64,000 nt of DNA from Hirsutella rhossiliensis (GCF_020360975.1 NW_025408669.1:5828001-5892000), one strand, 5' to 3'; positions 10,560 through 23,800 are shown, counted from the first letter of the stretch. Notes: a model not told the origin generated them from the letters alone. Made by a program: numbers and translations.

Positions 10560-13500
10560 TAATAAATAAGTCTTATCTTTCTTTTATTTAGTTATAACTA
10601 TCTTTCTCTCCTTTATTATTAAGGTCTTAATAAAGTTATAGTTTAGTTTTATTTTCCTTAATAATATTTAATAGGTAGTATAGATAGTTTTCCCTTATTC
10701 TCCTATCTTACTATTTTATATATAGTTATAAGATATTTAGGCGTCCTAATATATTAATAAGTTAGTAGTAATTTAATAAGGATTCGTTACTAATTTAGTA
10801 ATATCTCCCTATACTAATAGGTTTCCTTACTTTACTTAGTCTTATACTTCTTTTTCTTAGTTAAGTAAGTAGTATATTCTTTAATAAGGTCTTAGCTATT
10901 TACTATATCTTTAGTATTAACTTATTAGTTATACTTAGCTAGCTATCTTTTTTATTTAATAAGGAAAAAGGTATTACCTTTAAATCTCTTTTAGTCTTTA
11001 ATCTCTTAGACTTCCTATTTACCTTTATTATCCTTTAAGTCTAGTATTAATAGGGTTTCGCTATCTTTATAGGTGCCTTTTCTCTCTTTTTATAGCTCTA
11101 AGAAACTAATATAGAAAACGTTATAAAGGCGTAAGTACTTTTTAAGGAGTATAAGATAATATACTTACTTTTTAATAGCTTATAAGACCTAAAACGGTCT
11201 AATATACTTAAGTAAGAGTTTTCTTTTTTTATCCTTAAAGTATAAGTTCTTTATCGATAGTACTATAAGGTCTCTTACTTTTAGTATAAGCGGTTAGTAC
11301 CTTAAATTATAGTATTTTACTTACGATTTAATAGCCTTTCCTTAGTATTCCTTAAGCTTCTTTTATAGCTCCTATAGCTTAGTAACTCTTACTCTTACTT
11401 TAGGTACCCCCCTTTAAATAATATCGTCCTTAGTATTAATATAGAAGTTTAGTTAGTAACCTATTAACGCTCTATTAAGTAATAACCTAGTTATTATATT
11501 CTTTATATTATTATATATAAATTAAGTAATATATAAAAGTAACGCTTAGTTAGTTTATTCTAAGTTAGTAAAGTATCTTAAGTAGTACTATATAGCTTAG
11601 TTTATTTATTTTATTTACTTATTAGTTTATAGATAAAATACTATTAATAGCCTATGTTTTACTTATAAAATAAAATAGAGATCTAACTAAAACTTACTTA
11701 TAAATAAGAACCCTTTATCTAAGATAATACCTTTTAGAGGTCTATATACTAATTTAACTTAGTAATAGAATAATTCTACTAGCTCTAGAGCTATTAATAT
11801 CTTAGAGATAGGAAAGAAGAGGTAATACTTAGTATATTAGTCTATAATTACTAAGATCGTATTAGCGTCTTATTTATTATACTATACTTTAAGTAGACCT
11901 ATAGTAAAGTCTATTAATAATTCTTCTTATAGTAATATAAGATATAGTAACGATTATATAGTACTATAAGGGCGATGCCTCTTAGATACTATACCTTAAT
12001 ATACTAAGTATAACTAAATATATTTATTTATATCTTTTATTATTTTATCTTAATAAAAGTTCCTTACTAGTAGTTCGCTAGTACGTTAAGAGCTAAAGTA
12101 TCCTATTAATAGATTATTATAGAAGAGCTATATTAGCTCTTACTATAAAGCTACTTCTAAAAGTACTATAATATAACCCTTTTATAGTAGTAGTCTATCT
12201 AAGTATACTAACTAAAAACCCTTCCTTTTTAAGAAGTTTTTAGTCTCCTTTAGCCTATTAATCGCTATATTAACCGACTAAGTACGTTTTAGTAACTTTA
12301 GTAATAGTTCTAGAACTTTTACTATATAAACCTTTATATAGTAAGCCGCTTCTTTAGCGGTCTTCCTTAAAAGTAACTATTTATAACTAGCTCTCTCTTT
12401 AGCTTAATTAGCTAATTATTTAGGTCTCGCGCCCGAATTATTATAGTTTCGCTATAAATAAGCTTATATATTTTCCTTATATAAAGTCGCTTTACTATAC
12501 TTATATTAACTTAAGGTTAAGTATCTCTTTACTTATAAAAACGCTTTATTATTTCTTTATATAAATATAGTATTAATAGTAGCTAGCTTTACTTATAGCT
12601 TTAGTAATAGTTTTATAGATAAGGGCTTTTCGCCCTTATATCTAGGCATTCTTAATAGCGCGTCTACTAAGTTTAATTTACTTATATAATACTTAATTAT
12701 AAAGTTAAATAGTACTAAATATATATACTATCTTACTTACTTCCTATTTAAGGAGGTCTAGTATATAAACGTTTAAAGGTTATAATAGTCTAATAATACC
12801 TTTACTTTATATACTACCCTTTTAACGTAAATCGCTAGTATTTAAATAACTTAATAATAGCGAATAGTTCTTAGTTTAAACTACTATAATTAAGTTTAGC
12901 TCTAGTAAACTTCCTTAACTAAAATACGATTAAATTATAACGCCCTTTATTATTAGGTTAAGAGATAATTCTTACTATTACGAATTACGATATATTTATT
13001 TTAATATAAATATATCTTTTTAAATTATAATATTAAAGGAGTAAGGCTCTTTAAAAGGTATTCTTAAGAGCTTAAAACGCTACTTATTTAGTAGGGTTTA
13101 GCTCTATACTCCCTAGCTTCTTCTTATTCTTACTCCTTTTTAGTAATATAGTTAAGGGCGCTATAACTCTAAAGTACCTATATATAAATTATTAGTAAAT
13201 ATTATAGAACCTAAGGAAAACTTAAATATTATAGTAGGTTATAGGTTTAAGCTATTAAGCTATTACCTCTACTTATTAAGGGTCTATTAATACCCTATTA
13301 ATAGATAAAATAAACCTAAGGAACTTAACTAACTATTAATAAAAAGTATACTTTAGTAGTTTTATATAGAGCTTTATAGCCCTTAGCCTTTCTATTACTT
13401 ATCCTAAGTATTTAGTATATTCTTTTCTTATCTTAGAGTATATAAGGATATTATTAAGGTAAACTATATAGATTATATTTATAAGCCCTTTAAGCGCTTA

Positions 13501-14550
13501 ATAGATATAGCTCTAAAATATAGCTAGTATATTAGTAAGTCTAAAGGGTATTACTAGGTATTTAAAATATCTATAATACGTTTAAAAAGCGGTCTTTTAT
13601 TTATCTCCTTCTTAAATTTAAATATATTAATATATATTCTATATATTAAACTTAGAAAAATACTTAGCTCCTTAATAGCGGTTAATAATCTTTAAAATAA
13701 GGGGTAAAGGGTATTAATTCTTTTATATAACTTAGTTAAGTCCTTAGTAGTCTATATATAGCCGTAAAGTACTATCTATTTTTAAAATAAAAAGAATAAG
13801 CGCCCTAGCTAGGCTCTTTAACTCCTAGATTATTTTCCTTTTTATTACGTCTTAGATCTAGTCGCGTAATACTTAGAGTTCCCTTTATAATAAAGGGTAA
13901 ATCGGTTTATAAGGGGGTTCTATATTAAGAATTAAATTAATTAAGTAATCTATTCCTTTTCTAGCTAGTAGTAAGTCGGATTTATTAGCTAAGAAAGTAT
14001 CTTTAAACTAATAGAAAGTCGGTAGGATCTTAGCCTATTCTTTTTATAAAATCTCTTTATCTTTATCTTTATTTAGTAGTAGGATTAGCTTAGGGTTAAG
14101 CGCTATTATATATACCCTTACTTTATTCTTATATTCTTAAAGGAATCTATAAGGGGTTTATAGGGTTTTACTACCTAGTTAATACTTAAACTATTACTAT
14201 TATTTTTATAGGATAATATAGATATATTTATCTTCTAAGGTAGTAACTAATAAAAGAATTAGTACTTAATTATTTAGCGTTAACTTATCGGTATTAATAT
14301 AGAAATAAGTAATTATCTTTTTAGTGCCTCTTATATTTATTATTTAAAGTAGTACTAACTATACTCTATACTCCCTTACCTTATTATTATTAAGCCTTAA
14401 TAACTTAGGGTATAATAGCGCTACTTATAGTAATCCTTACTATTAAGTAAAGTTTACGTTTATAAGGTTAATAGTACTATAAGTATCTAAGTATATAGGG
14501 ACTTTAATAGGGTTTCGCCTTAATATCGTTATAAGAGTTTTAAGTAACTA
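10560..14550 (-). pseudogene. E2 pol relic (protease, RT, RNase H, integrase)
   Basis: Three blocks are clear on the minus strand. The integrase zinc-binding and core region at about 11850-12090 reads RTSEPLVRNFY, DINKYI, ILPYSTI-like HxPY and MDF/IDFTIGL, matching the Gypsy HHCC and SMDFITGLP segments. RT at 13440-13800 shows a DGT-like start, LTNAPATF reduced to LLIY--YF, and VYLNNILIYS at 13442-13475, so both catalytic Asp codons are now Asn. A protease-like stretch with LDTxSTINLINV lies at about 14440-14480. The order protease-RT-RNase H-integrase is that of Ty3/Gypsy. It is disabled by many RIP stops. Confidence 0.8.
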
Positions 14551-15904
14551 TCCTATAAGTATTAAGTTTACTAAGGGAGAAGTATTTACCTTAATATCTT
14601 ACCTTTTTCTTATTTTATAATATTAAGTTTAAGAGTCTTTACTAAGGTTTTTACTTTTAAAGAATTAATATATTTTATAGATAGGTATCTTAGCTTATTA
14701 TATTAGAAATATATAATTCTTAATTAAGTAAAAGATCCTCTTCCTTAATAACGTCTCTTAGTTTAACCCTTAGTAAGTATATCGCTAGCTTACTAGTTAT
14801 TAGTCGAATTAATAGTATTTCCTTAATAATTTAGCCTAGCTTATTATCCTTTTAATTCCTTTCCTTATATATACTACCTTAAGGTATAGTACTATTTTTA
14901 TTCCTAGTTCCTTTAAGGGTAAATATAGTATTAGTACGTTAATTCTTATTAGTAATAATATCCTAATATTATTAAGCGACTTATATAAGCTCTTCCTATT
15001 AATAGGTATAAATAAGTATTAAGTAGAGGTTAATTTAGTCTTAAAGTTATAGCTCTAACTTAGCGAAAAATATAAGAGTACGCGCCTTTTTTAATAAGCG
15101 TTTAAAATACCTATCTAAGGAATTAAGGTATAAGCTAAACTCTAAAAGGGACTAGCCTTCTTATTAGTAAGCCTCCTTTAATTATATCGCTAATAGTATC
15201 TCCTTATTTATAGTATCCTTAATTAAGATAAGTATCTATTCCTTAAAGTATACCTAATCTATACTATATTTAGTTTAGTCGATTAGCGTTTATTCTTTAA
15301 GGTATTAATGCTATCTCGCTTTATAGTCGCTATATATATAATTTACAATATAAAAGATCTTTATTTTATCGCGACGAAAACGTCTAGGCGCTACCTTAAA
15401 GGCGTCCTTTAAATCGTAAGTCTAGTTTAGACGTTTCTATATATTAGTAAGTTAAGATAATTAAGCGATAATTTTAAACTTAACCTCGCCCGCGCGACTA
15501 CTATTTAATTTAAGGGAGTAGGACTATTAACGCTTCCTTAAATAGATAGCGATAGTACTAGTACGTATAGTAATTTCCTCCTTTAATTATATAACGCGAT
15601 CTTATAAGCGTTTTATCTCCTTTAGCTCCTTAACCTATACTTATAAAGCTATAAGCTTTTCCTTATAAGACGGTTATCTTACGCTTATAGGTAGCGATAT
15701 CTTTAATATAGTTATAACGCTATTTATAGTAAGGGTCTATTCTAAGGATATATCTTTTTATTCTTTATCTCTTAAGTAAATACTTAATATATATAATAAA
15801 GAGGCCTTAACTAGTTAACTATTACGTCGCGCTATAAGAGTATTATATAGTTTTCTTTAAGTAGCTATCTTTACTAAGTAACTAAAAAAGGAAGCTTTAA
15901 AAAT
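14551..15904 (-). pseudogene. E2 gag region (by position)
   Basis: The stretch between the protease-like segment and the 5' LTR of E2, where gag is expected. Minus-strand frames are broken by many TAA/TAG codons and I could not place a zinc knuckle. The right part (15300-15700) keeps more CG than the rest. The call is positional only. Confidence 0.4.
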
Positions 15905-16161
15905 TATAAGGGAATATATATTATAGTACGATTAGTTAGGTAGTAGAGATAGCTAGAGGTACTATACTATATATATTATATTCTCCTTATTATAAGACTA
16001 AAGCTTATAAGAAGATAGAATTTTTCTATTTTATTAAAATAATAAGTAGTCTATAATATATAAGCGGGGTAGGTACGATTCCCTACTAATACCCTACTAA
16101 TATATTAGTACTATATACCTAAGTACTTTATTAGCTTATACCTCTTAGTAGCGCTCTTATA
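15905..16161 (-). repeat. E2 5' LTR
   Basis: 257-bp partner of the LTR at 9154-9411, with identical termini, followed by the target duplication AAGTA at 16162-16166. A related 75-bp terminus in the opposite orientation occurs at 55591-55664. Confidence 0.9.
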
Positions 16162-16166
16162 AAGTA

Positions 16167-16798
16167 GTTTTTACCCTTTCTTATTAGTATAAAGTATAAT
16201 CCTATAGTTTACCTTTAGCTTATATAGGTTAAGCTTATCTACTTCCTAGGACTTAAATAGCGGTAGGAGGTTATAAAAGCGCTCTAGTATTTATTATTAT
16301 AGCTTAAAGGGCGACTTTAGCTTCTTTATCTAAAAGGCCTTATTAATATCCGCTAAGCTAACTATATAAACCGCTATATTAGCCGCTACCTAGCCTTCCT
16401 TTTACTTTACCTATTATATAGTTCCTATAAAGATAGAAGTAAGGACTTCTTAGGCTAAGTATAAAGCTTATATACTTAGTCTAACGCCTATAAAACTATT
16501 ATTATAGTAGACTTACTATTATATAGGCTTAAACTATAGCTTTATTTAGTATAAAACTAAGTATAACTTTATATATAATAACTAGGGTTTCTTAAGGATT
16601 AAGGGAAACTCTAGTTAAGGGATTATATAGGCTACGATAAGCTTATAGTAACTATCGACCTCTATAGCTAGCTATATAATGCCCTTAATTACTATACCTT
16701 CTATCGCGCTTAAGGCGCCCTTTACTTACCTTAGGGCGATCTTTTTTACTAGTACTTATATCTCTTACGTAAGCGCCTCGTTAACTATAGCGTAGTAC
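16167..16798 (-). pseudogene. H1 pol relic: RT N-terminus and protease
   Basis: Continuation of H1 after E2, matching H2 at about 27510-28140 nearly base for base. The minus strand reads the start of RT and, from about 16550, the C-terminal half of an aspartic protease (compare H2: LAIKV, LEFPLILKK). It is cut at 16799-16800, inside the protease, by Fot1. Confidence 0.75.
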
Positions 16799-16800
16799 TA

Positions 16801-16837
16801 ACGTTAGCTACCTAGCTTATAGTATACCCCCCTTTTA
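16801..16837 (+). repeat. Fot1 left terminal inverted repeat
   Basis: ACGTTAGCTACCTAG and following bases, with a GTATAC core, pair with the reverse complement of 18615-18651. Mismatches are few and mostly transitions. Confidence 0.9.
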
Positions 16838-16942
16838 ATATATCCTTACCACCCTCGCGCCGATATTAATATTATATCCTAACCGCGTTTTCTTATATAC
16901 CTTCTATTTAATAATTATAAATAATATACTATTTAAATTACG

Positions 16943-18534
16943 ATGCCTCGAGCTTCTAAATATACTAAAGATTAGCTCTAAGAAGCACTTTTCGATATTA
17001 GAAATAGGATACCGTAGATATATACTAGTCGTAAGTAGGGTATTCTAAGAGGCACGCTTTAAACGCGTCTTAAAGGCGCCCTACTAATAAGAGAGGCATA
17101 AGAGTTATATTAGCGGCTTAGTTAAGAGTAAGAGAAATACCTTAAGGACTAGATTCTTACCTAAGCCGCCCTTAGGCTGCCCCCTATATACTTTTAGCTT
17201 AAGGAATTCGCTAGCTATATTATTAGAGCTAGCAGCGACCTTTGCTTACTTAGGAAAAATTAGGTATTAAGCTTTTTAGCCTATAACTAAGAAGTTAGTA
17301 CGATTAAAGGTAAAGCTCTCGATTCTACTTATATTAACGGCGCCTCTATAGCTTAGATTATAAAGTAGTTTTAGTTACTTAACCTACTAGCTTTATAGGT
17401 AATTCTACTAGAATTAGGCTTTAATATAGACGAGATAGGTATCCTTAAGGGCCTTAGCTATAACGGCCTTATACTAGGGAGCTTAGAGAAGAAGGAGACC
17501 CTTAAAAGGCGGCTTAGATCGCGTTATTAAACTATAATAGTTAAATACGTCTCTACTATAGGTTAAGCCCTAACCCCCCTTATAATCTTTAAAGGTTAAG
17601 ACCTTTAATACTAAATGTTCCTTAACGAACTTAATTTTCTAAAGGATTAGAACTTCGTAGCCTCCCTAAGAAGCTAGATAAGCGTTAAGATCGCGATTTA
17701 GTAGCTTAAAGATATCTTTATCTTATAAATAAGAAAGCAGCTATAAAGCAACGTTCTTCTTATATTAAATAGCTATAGAAGCTATTAGACTAAAGATTTT
17801 ATATATAAATACTTCTAGTATAGTATATATCTCCTTTTCTTACTACTATACGCTTCTTACGTCCTTTAACCTCTCGATATCTTAGTTTTTACCCTAATTA
17901 AGGGCGCTTACTAATACGAGCTTAAAAAAATCGTAACTTTTAATAATATAACGCCTCTTAATAAAGCTCTCTTCCTTCGCTACTATTATTAAACGCGGTA
18001 GACTAGTCTAATAGAAAGAAGTATTAAAGGAGGGTAGTAAGGGGCCGGTCTTTAGCTAGTTAATATAGTAAAGCCCTTAACGAGCCCCCTTATCTTATAA
18101 TAGCTAAAGATACTATTAACGCCGCTAAAGAAAAAGAACCTTAGCTCTTAGATAAATAACGATGCCTTTAAAATACTAAGACGATTATAAGAAGTCCGTA
18201 GCTTTATTATTAGCCTAGTAAAGCGCGGGAGAGCTAACTATATAACCTAAGTACTTTTTAATAAAATTAGCCGCTCCCTCGACTATTAGAATTTATAGCT
18301 TATAATAGTATAGCTATATATATAATAACTTAAGTACTACGTATATTATCTATAGCCTTATAAGTAGAAAAAGATATTATAAGACCTTAATAGCCGCTTT
18401 ATATATATTAAATAAGTCCTTAAGATAAGAAAACGGCTTAAACGTATCCTTAAGCCGTCTACTATTATAATAGCTAATTAGAACATAGATTTTAAAGCTC
18501 TATATAGTAGCTAGCAGCTTAAATAGCTAGAAAA
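16943..18534 (+). pseudogene. Fot1/pogo-like transposase relic (DDE superfamily)
   Basis: The ATG at 16943 is one of the few preserved start codons in the window and opens on MPRASKYTKD, the helix-turn-helix (psq-like) N-terminus typical of Fot1 transposases, followed by TSRK-GILRGTL-TRLKGAL. The catalytic core is visible: ALTPLIIFKG at about 17560-17595, then LLILNSYRSY-TKDFIYKYFQ near 17757-17820 (original D-G-H/Y-x-S-H now mutated), IYLLFLLLYASYVL-PLDI (LPPHxSHxLQPLD) at about 17825-17885, and FTLIKGAY. Length, about 530 codons, suits the family. In-frame stops are almost all TAG where Gln is conserved, as expected from CAG to TAG. Not functional. Confidence 0.92.
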
Positions 18535-18614
18535 CACTAAATTAATCTATTATAATATTAAAATACAGCTTTAATTGCTATTAAAAGGTGCTTTCTTTAC
18601 TATAAGAAAGGCAC

Positions 18615-18651
18615 TAAAAGGGTAGTATACTATAAGTAAGGTAGCTAACGC
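18615..18651 (-). repeat. Fot1 right terminal inverted repeat
   Basis: Reverse complement of the left end. It finishes GGTAGCTAACGC before the TA duplication at 18652-18653, after which H1 resumes with GTAGCCCTTA as in H2. Confidence 0.9.
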
Positions 18652-19974
18652 TAGTAGCCCTTATTTATAAAGGTAGTAATAGGTAAAGAGTTATTAATTA
18701 TAACCTATATTAAAGTAGGCTCCTCTTTTATATAGGCGGATAATTCTTCTTTCTTTTTTACTAGTACTAGTAATTAAGGCTCTAGAGCCTATCTTTATTT
18801 TAGAGCTACTCTTTTTCCTTTAAGCTTAGGGGCGCGAAGGCCTTTTTATTATCTAAGGTAAGGAGCGGTTTTATCTTTACCGCTTAAACTACTATAGGCT
18901 ATTTAGCTAAAAGAAAGGGGCATTTTAATATAAAGTATATAAACGCACTATAATATAAGTAGTAGCCGTTAGCCTTTCTTTTCTTAATTTCCTCGCTTAT
19001 TACTTACTTCGCTTACTACTTAAAATATAAGGTAGTATAAAGGATATTTAATAATAACTTCCTACTATATTTAGCTTAGTCTATATAAGTAGCTAATATT
19101 AAGGTATCCTTATTAGTATTAATAGTTAGCTATTCCTCTTATAAAGAAGCGGTAATCTTATTACCGCTATATAGTATATACTTATAAAGCTTTTAAAAAC
19201 GCAGCGTTTACTTATAGCCTTATACTACCTTTATTAACTAGCTTATATACTTATTATAGGTAGTAAGTATAATTATAGGGATAGGTAGCTCTTATAAAGC
19301 TAGCGTAATTAAGTTCTATAGCTATATAAGCTTTACGCTATCTTCTTATACTATAGTTTCCGCCGCCTATAAGAGTATCTCTTTAAAGTTAAGGAGGAAT
19401 TCGCTAAAGGTCTACCTATCTCTTTACCTAAGGGTCTATAGCTTATCTTATACCTTCTCTTACTCCTATATATTACCGAACGTATATTTAAGGTATTAAA
19501 AGACGTCCTATAGGTCGCTTTTACCCTTAAGGCCGCCCTTATCTTAGAATCTAGAGATCCGCTATATTTAAGGCTTTAATAGCGTATAAAGGAGTAAATA
19601 CTACGCTATATCGCGATAGCTATTTAGGCCCTATTTCTCGTTTATTATAAACTTTATTTATAGCTAGCTAAGGAAGAAGTAAAAGGACTTAGGCTTACTA
19701 TCTTAAGTTAGCTAAGGAAGCGGCTTTTATATTAGTAGTACCGCCGCCGTAACTAGTACTATAAAGGTTATAAGGGTTAACGCTAGTCTTATAGACGGCT
19801 TCCTTAGTATAGTAAGAACCTTATTCTTCTTACTAGCTATCGCGCTTTTAATTACTTCTAGGATAGCTATAATACTTTTTATCCGCTTAAGGGGTAGTAA
19901 GGTACTCCTTTAAGGAAGCGGTACCCTTTCTAAGGAGATATCTATTAAATCTATTAGTTAATAGCTTATACTAT
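18652..19974 (-). pseudogene. H1 protease N-terminus and gag relic
   Basis: Matches H2 at about 28141-29465. Minus-strand translation of the H2 equivalent shows a protease start (INNSLLINALINKGY, where ALIDSGC is expected), so the Fot1 insertion lies just past the active site. The remainder up to the LTR is gag by position. A charged, Ser/Lys-rich segment near 19850 could be a degraded zinc knuckle, but the Cys/His spacing is not convincing. Confidence 0.65.
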
Positions 19975-20141
19975 TATAAAGTAAGTAAAGATATATATAT
20001 AGGTACCGTTTATAAAATAATATTAATAAGCTATATAAAGCTCTTTTATATATAGCTAGCTTATATATATAAGTATAAGATCCGGCCCTTTATATATAAC
20101 TTATATAGCTTAGGCTATATCTTAAGCCTATAACCTATAAT
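19975..20141 (-). repeat. Gypsy H LTR (H1 5' LTR), split by copia 2
   Basis: H-family LTRs are about 183 bp, start TATAAAGTAAG and end CTCTTATA or CTTTTATA on the plus strand. This copy is interrupted after CCTATAAT; its last 17 bases are at 26432-26448. Complete copies are at 29466-29648, 33023-33205 and, inverted, 51235-51419. Confidence 0.85.
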
Positions 20142-20619
20142 TCTTATAAAGAGAGATATAAGAAGTATATATAAAATATATAAAGGTAAAAGTAAAAGTA
20201 AGGGGTTAGATAGGTAGGGCAGAGATATTTAAATCTTATAGGGGTAGTAATAAAGGTAAGGGAGTAATTATTCTATTTCCTTTATTCTTTTTATTTCCTC
20301 TATCTAACGCCCCTCTTTATACCTATCTAGTATCTTAATTTATAAAGAAGATCCTACTTAAAGAAGCTACTAATATCCTTTTAACTACTAAGCTTTTTAC
20401 CGGTTTTTCCCCTCCTTTCTAGCCGTTGCTAGTATATCCGTCTTATCTCTCGCTACCTCTATAGGAAGCTATCGCTACTTTTGCTTCCCCTTATACCCCT
20501 ACCCTCCTTTCTATACCTCTTTTTAGCTCCTTCTTTAAAACCTATTTTTTTAGCTTCCTTAGTCCCTCGTACTAAGGGATATCTCTAAAAACTACGAAAT
20601 TAAGCTACGCTTCGCGATA
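20142..20619 (-). repeat. Copia 2 3' LTR
   Basis: 478 bp, minus orientation. The plus-strand left end TCTTATAAAGAG is a RIPed form of TCTCGCGAAGAG; the right end is CTTCGCGATA (from CTTCGCGACA). It is followed at 20620 by the reverse complement of the polypurine tract. Confidence 0.92.
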
Positions 20620-20899
20620 TACCCTCTTAGCTATAGCCTGCCCCTTAAGAGTATAGCTAATATAGCTTTAGGCTAGTAAGTATATAGAGGAGGTTCTTAG
20701 CTTTATACTTCTCCCTTTACTTAAGGAAAGTAAGGGCCCTTTTAGGTCCCTAGGCTCTTTTAGACCTACTTAAGGAATAGGGGCTTAAAGAAGGGAAAGT
20801 CTTATAAGAAAGGGGGCCTTTTTAAAAGGGAAAAACCTAATTAAATAGGGGGCCCTTTAAAGGGAAAAACCTCTTCCTTTTCTTTAGCTATAGACGTTA

Positions 20900-23800
20900 C
20901 CTTCTCGTACGTGCTATTAGCTCCTCTTATAGACTCTTAAGGTAGGCTTCTAAAGACAGCTTTTTTTAAACGTCTTCTAGCCTAATTTACTATAAAAAGA
21001 TAGCTAGCTTCTACTTTAGTAAGGGCTTCGTAAGACCGTCGGCTTTTATTAATACCGTTAGAACCTAATAGACGGAAATAAGTCCCTTTTAGACTTCTTA
21101 GCGTAACTAATACTAGTAGATATCGATATACTATAGCTAGGTCGATAGCTTACTATTTTCCTTTATAAGAATTCGTATAGTCTATATATTATTATACTCT
21201 ATAGCTAACGGGGTCGGAATTTATAGTTATAAAGAAATAAGTAGCTAGCTAAGGAAATTCGCTTCCTTTAACGCTTCTAAAAAAGCTAGTAGCTCTACCT
21301 CCGTGCTTAATATAGTAATAGTAGCTTGCTTCGAAGCTCTCTAAGTAATAGTTCCTCTAAAAAGGGATATAATATACCCTTATAACCTCTTTCTATCTAA
21401 GGAATTATCCGTAAAGGACGAATCGCTTAAATAAAGGAAGATTTTAGTAGCTAATTTCCTTCCCTACCCTCCTAGGTATAGACTATATAATCTTATTAAA
21501 TAAAGATAAAGGATTACTTAGTCTATTACTTCTTAGTACCTAGGGCTAGGATTCTAGTTATGCCTAGCTAGCTAGGAGACTATAAAAGAGATATCCGGTC
21601 TAGTAAAAATAGCTAAAAAAAGTAGGGAGCCTACCTTCTATTAATATTAGTATTTCTCTTACTCCCTAGCTTAAAAGGACGGATTAGGTAAAAGCTCTGT
21701 ATTTAATATAGGCGTAGAGGGAAGCTTCTTATTAAGGGAAGTAAGGAGGAATTTATAAGCGACCTTATCGATATAGGCGTCCTAGGTAAGCTAGATAGTC
21801 CGTTAGGACCTATTCCTAAGGATTTATATCCCTAGGAACTACTTTAGCTCCCCTAGCTTAGTTATCTTATACCTTTTTTATAGGCCTTATATAGCCTCCC
21901 TAGTAGTAGCCTCTTCCTCTTTTAGGTAGGCTTAGATAATATCGTCGACGTAGAAGAAGACTATAATTTTACCCTTCTATATTATATATAGTTCCTAAGG
22001 GACTTTCTTAAAGCCTAGGGCTTTAAGGGAACCTATTAAATACTATTACTAAAGAAGGGGTAATCTTTATAGTCTATATAGAGCTTTCCTAAGCTATAGA
22101 ACCTTTCCTAGCTATTAAAAGCTTAGTAGAAGGCGTATATAGATAACTTCTTCTTCTTCCTTAAGTAGGCAGTTAATAAAGGCGTTAACTATATCTATCT
22201 AATCGAGCTTAAGGTCGAATTCTACTACTATAGCTATAAGGGTCTAAAAAGATATCCCTACTAAGGTAGTTGCCTTAGTAAGAAGATCCCCCTTTTCTTA
22301 CTAGTTCCTATAGATAACTAGCTAGGCCTTATACTTTTAAAAGAAGCTATATTTATTAGTCTTATAGATAAAGACCTATTTATAGCTAAGGACCTATTTT
22401 CTTCTTGCCTTTTCCTTAAGGACCTCTTTAAAAGACCCTATCTCTTTATATAAGGCTAGGTAGTCTTTCTAGGCCTAGAAAAACTAGTTTCTTAAAGGGT
22501 GTCTTTCTAGCTACTTTTAGTTTACTAGTAGGTCTAAGAGGTCTCTTTTATATACCTTCCTTACTAATAACTATAGCTTAAAGAGCTAGCCTACTATAAA
22601 TACTCCGTAGGAACCGTCTTCTATAGGCGTTAGATAGAAGTCGGAAAAACGATCGAAATAAGGGAGAAACTAATCTTCTTTTATATCGGGCCCTATACCT
22701 TCCTTTACTTCTCGAAGCAGGGATAAAAAGGCAGCTAGATAATCCTTTAAGAGGGGTGCCCTTCCTACCCCCTTAGGTATTAAGACGGGAAGACTAACTA
22801 AAAAAGCTGCTTCTAGATCTTCTTCTTATTCCGTAAGAGGAGGCGTAGGAAGGTAGGCGTATTCTAGCTCTACCGCTTTCCTATAGTCTCCTTCTTCGTC
22901 TAGATTATCTAATCTAGCAGCTTCCTCTTCGAAGTTAGTATTATCCTCGACTACTTCGACGTTAGTTTCTTCTTCCGTTTCCTTATCTAGGACCTCTTCT
23001 TAAGACTATTAGGAAGGGGGGATTTAAATTTTCTAAATTAGCTAACGTTAAGAGAGTAAGAGGGGCTATTAATCCCTCTTTCTATCGAAGAAGCTAAATT
23101 CGTTAAAAAATATATCTCTAGTCGAAATAACCTTCTATAAAAGAGGAATCTAGATCCGGAAGATATTTATAGAATTATAACTAATAAGGTAACTAATAAA
23201 GGCTCTAGGATTAAGCTTTCTTTTCTTCTTCCTTTTTAGCTATATATCGGTAGTTATTACGTATGCCTTATAGCTATAGGTACGAAGGTAGGCTAACGAG
23301 GCCCTCTTTTTTATAAAGAGCTCGAGGGGGGATTTCTAGTTTATTCCTTAGGTCCTTAGGGTCCGGTTTTATAGGTAATAGGCGGTCTTAACGACTTCCC
23401 TCTAAAGGTCGTATAGAAGCCTTATAGTAAGTCTTATTATATAGGCCCTTTCTATTAGAGCACCCCTTAATCTTTCTGCCCCTCCGTTCTAGGCCTAGGT
23501 ATTTAGTGCTAATAGGAGGGGTAAAATACCCTTTTTTCGAAGCTAATTTAAGATATCCTTCGTAAATAGCTCTCCGTTAGACCGTATCTTCTTTACCTTA
23601 TAGCTAAAGTAGGATTTTATCTAGTTAACGAAGTCCTAGAAAGTAAACTAGTTATACTTACTTAGGTAGGTCCGTAAGAAATAAGGGAAAACCATCCTTA
23701 AAAAGGCGTTTATAAAAAACATTACCCTAACGAAGCTTTCTTAGTCCTTAGAAACGTCGGTCTAGTCGACCTAAATTTCCTTATACGGCTAGTCTAGCCG

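Larger units (their letters stand above)
9154..16161 (-). mobile_element. Gypsy E2: complete Ty3/Gypsy element with 5-bp target duplication
   Basis: Direct LTRs at 9154-9411 and 15905-16161 enclose a 6.5-kb interior. The flanks carry the target duplication AAGTA (9149-9153 and 16162-16166); the uninterrupted sequence is seen in H2 near 27510. Total length is 7008 bp. On the minus strand, gag and protease lie at the right, then RT and integrase. A stretch of different composition with plus-strand coding character lies between integrase and the left (3') LTR. It is inserted in the RT of H1, so it is younger than H1. Confidence 0.9.
16801..18651 (+). mobile_element. Fot1/pogo-family DNA transposon, structurally complete
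   Basis: An 1851-bp element with terminal inverted repeats of about 37 bp (16801-16837, ACGTTAGCTACC...; 18615-18651, ...GGTAGCTAACGC), flanked by TA duplications (16799-16800 and 18652-18653). The empty site is visible in H2 at about 28137-28145 (GTAGTATTAGTAGCCC). TA target, length and encoded protein place it in the Tc1/mariner superfamily, pogo/Fot1 group. Composition is closer to normal than the surrounding Gypsy, so it arrived later or was less mutated. Confidence 0.95.
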
